Shown one piece after another: positions 4,962-5,018 of a stretch of DNA of 5,018 nt (its first letter is position 1; every line of letters begins with the position of its first letter). Source of the stretch: Methanosarcina sp. (GTDB lineage: Archaea; Halobacteriota; Methanosarcinia; Methanosarcinales; Methanosarcinaceae). The position numbers and the translations under genes were made by a program. The stretch is taken from NCBI GenBank assembly GCA_013331265.1, contig DUGS01000100.1, positions 1 through 5,018 of the forward strand. The letters are read 5' to 3'. The notes under the pieces were generated by a model that saw only the letters and a list, made by a program, of their open reading frames with translations, made no database searches and was not told where the DNA came from.

Positions 4962-5018
4962 GTTAAAATTAATATTGAGAATAAGTATCTGGTTTTTCCG
5001 GTAATTATTTGTTTGGCG

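Overview
The window looks archaeal and most likely comes from Methanosarcina or a close relative. This is inferred from the protein families, the AT-rich spacers with TATA-like boxes, Shine-Dalgarno (SD) sites of the GGAGGTGA type, several GTG/TTG starts, and a PfpI protein that resembles its Pyrococcus relative from end to end. No RNA gene, CRISPR array, transposase or phage gene was seen.

Left part, all on the minus strand. The window opens inside a DUF2207-type exported protein: 193 residues are visible, with a signal peptide and five glycosylation sequons. Upstream of it, in the gap to the next gene, is a possible 33-codon small ORF (654-755) behind a TATA-like box. Next is a complete Cax-type Ca2+/H+ antiporter (844-1908). 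Its better start is 8 codons inside the longest ORF, because a strong SD site precedes that inner ATG. The spacer at 1909-2222 holds the antiporter's leader and probable promoter, a perfect 17-bp tandem duplication and an imperfect direct repeat.

Middle part, plus strand. There are two small genes of unknown function, both starting with GTG. The first (2223-2498, 91 aa) ends inside a 30-bp tandem duplication that carries its stop codon. Protein-like sequence continues in the same frame afterwards and then breaks by frameshift, so the locus may be a truncated longer gene. The second (2821-3042, 73 aa) encodes one membrane helix, a Cys cluster and a duplicated charged 16-residue segment.

Right part, minus strand. 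A methionine gamma-lyase-type PLP enzyme (3761-4945) is followed 54 bp later by a PfpI/DJ-1 family gene (3205-3706). The PfpI gene appears to have one extra base directly after its ATG. Removing that base restores a 166-aa protein with Glu12, Cys100 and His101 in the positions known from Pyrococcus horikoshii PH1704. As written, only an ATA start or a truncating TTG start could be used. The two genes could share a transcript, although a TATA-like box lies between them.

The genes do not form an obvious shared pathway. The notable theme is the number of short tandem duplications (13-14, 17, 30 and 48 bp) at gene ends or in leaders, plus the frameshift at the PfpI start. I see no convincing new multi-gene system.
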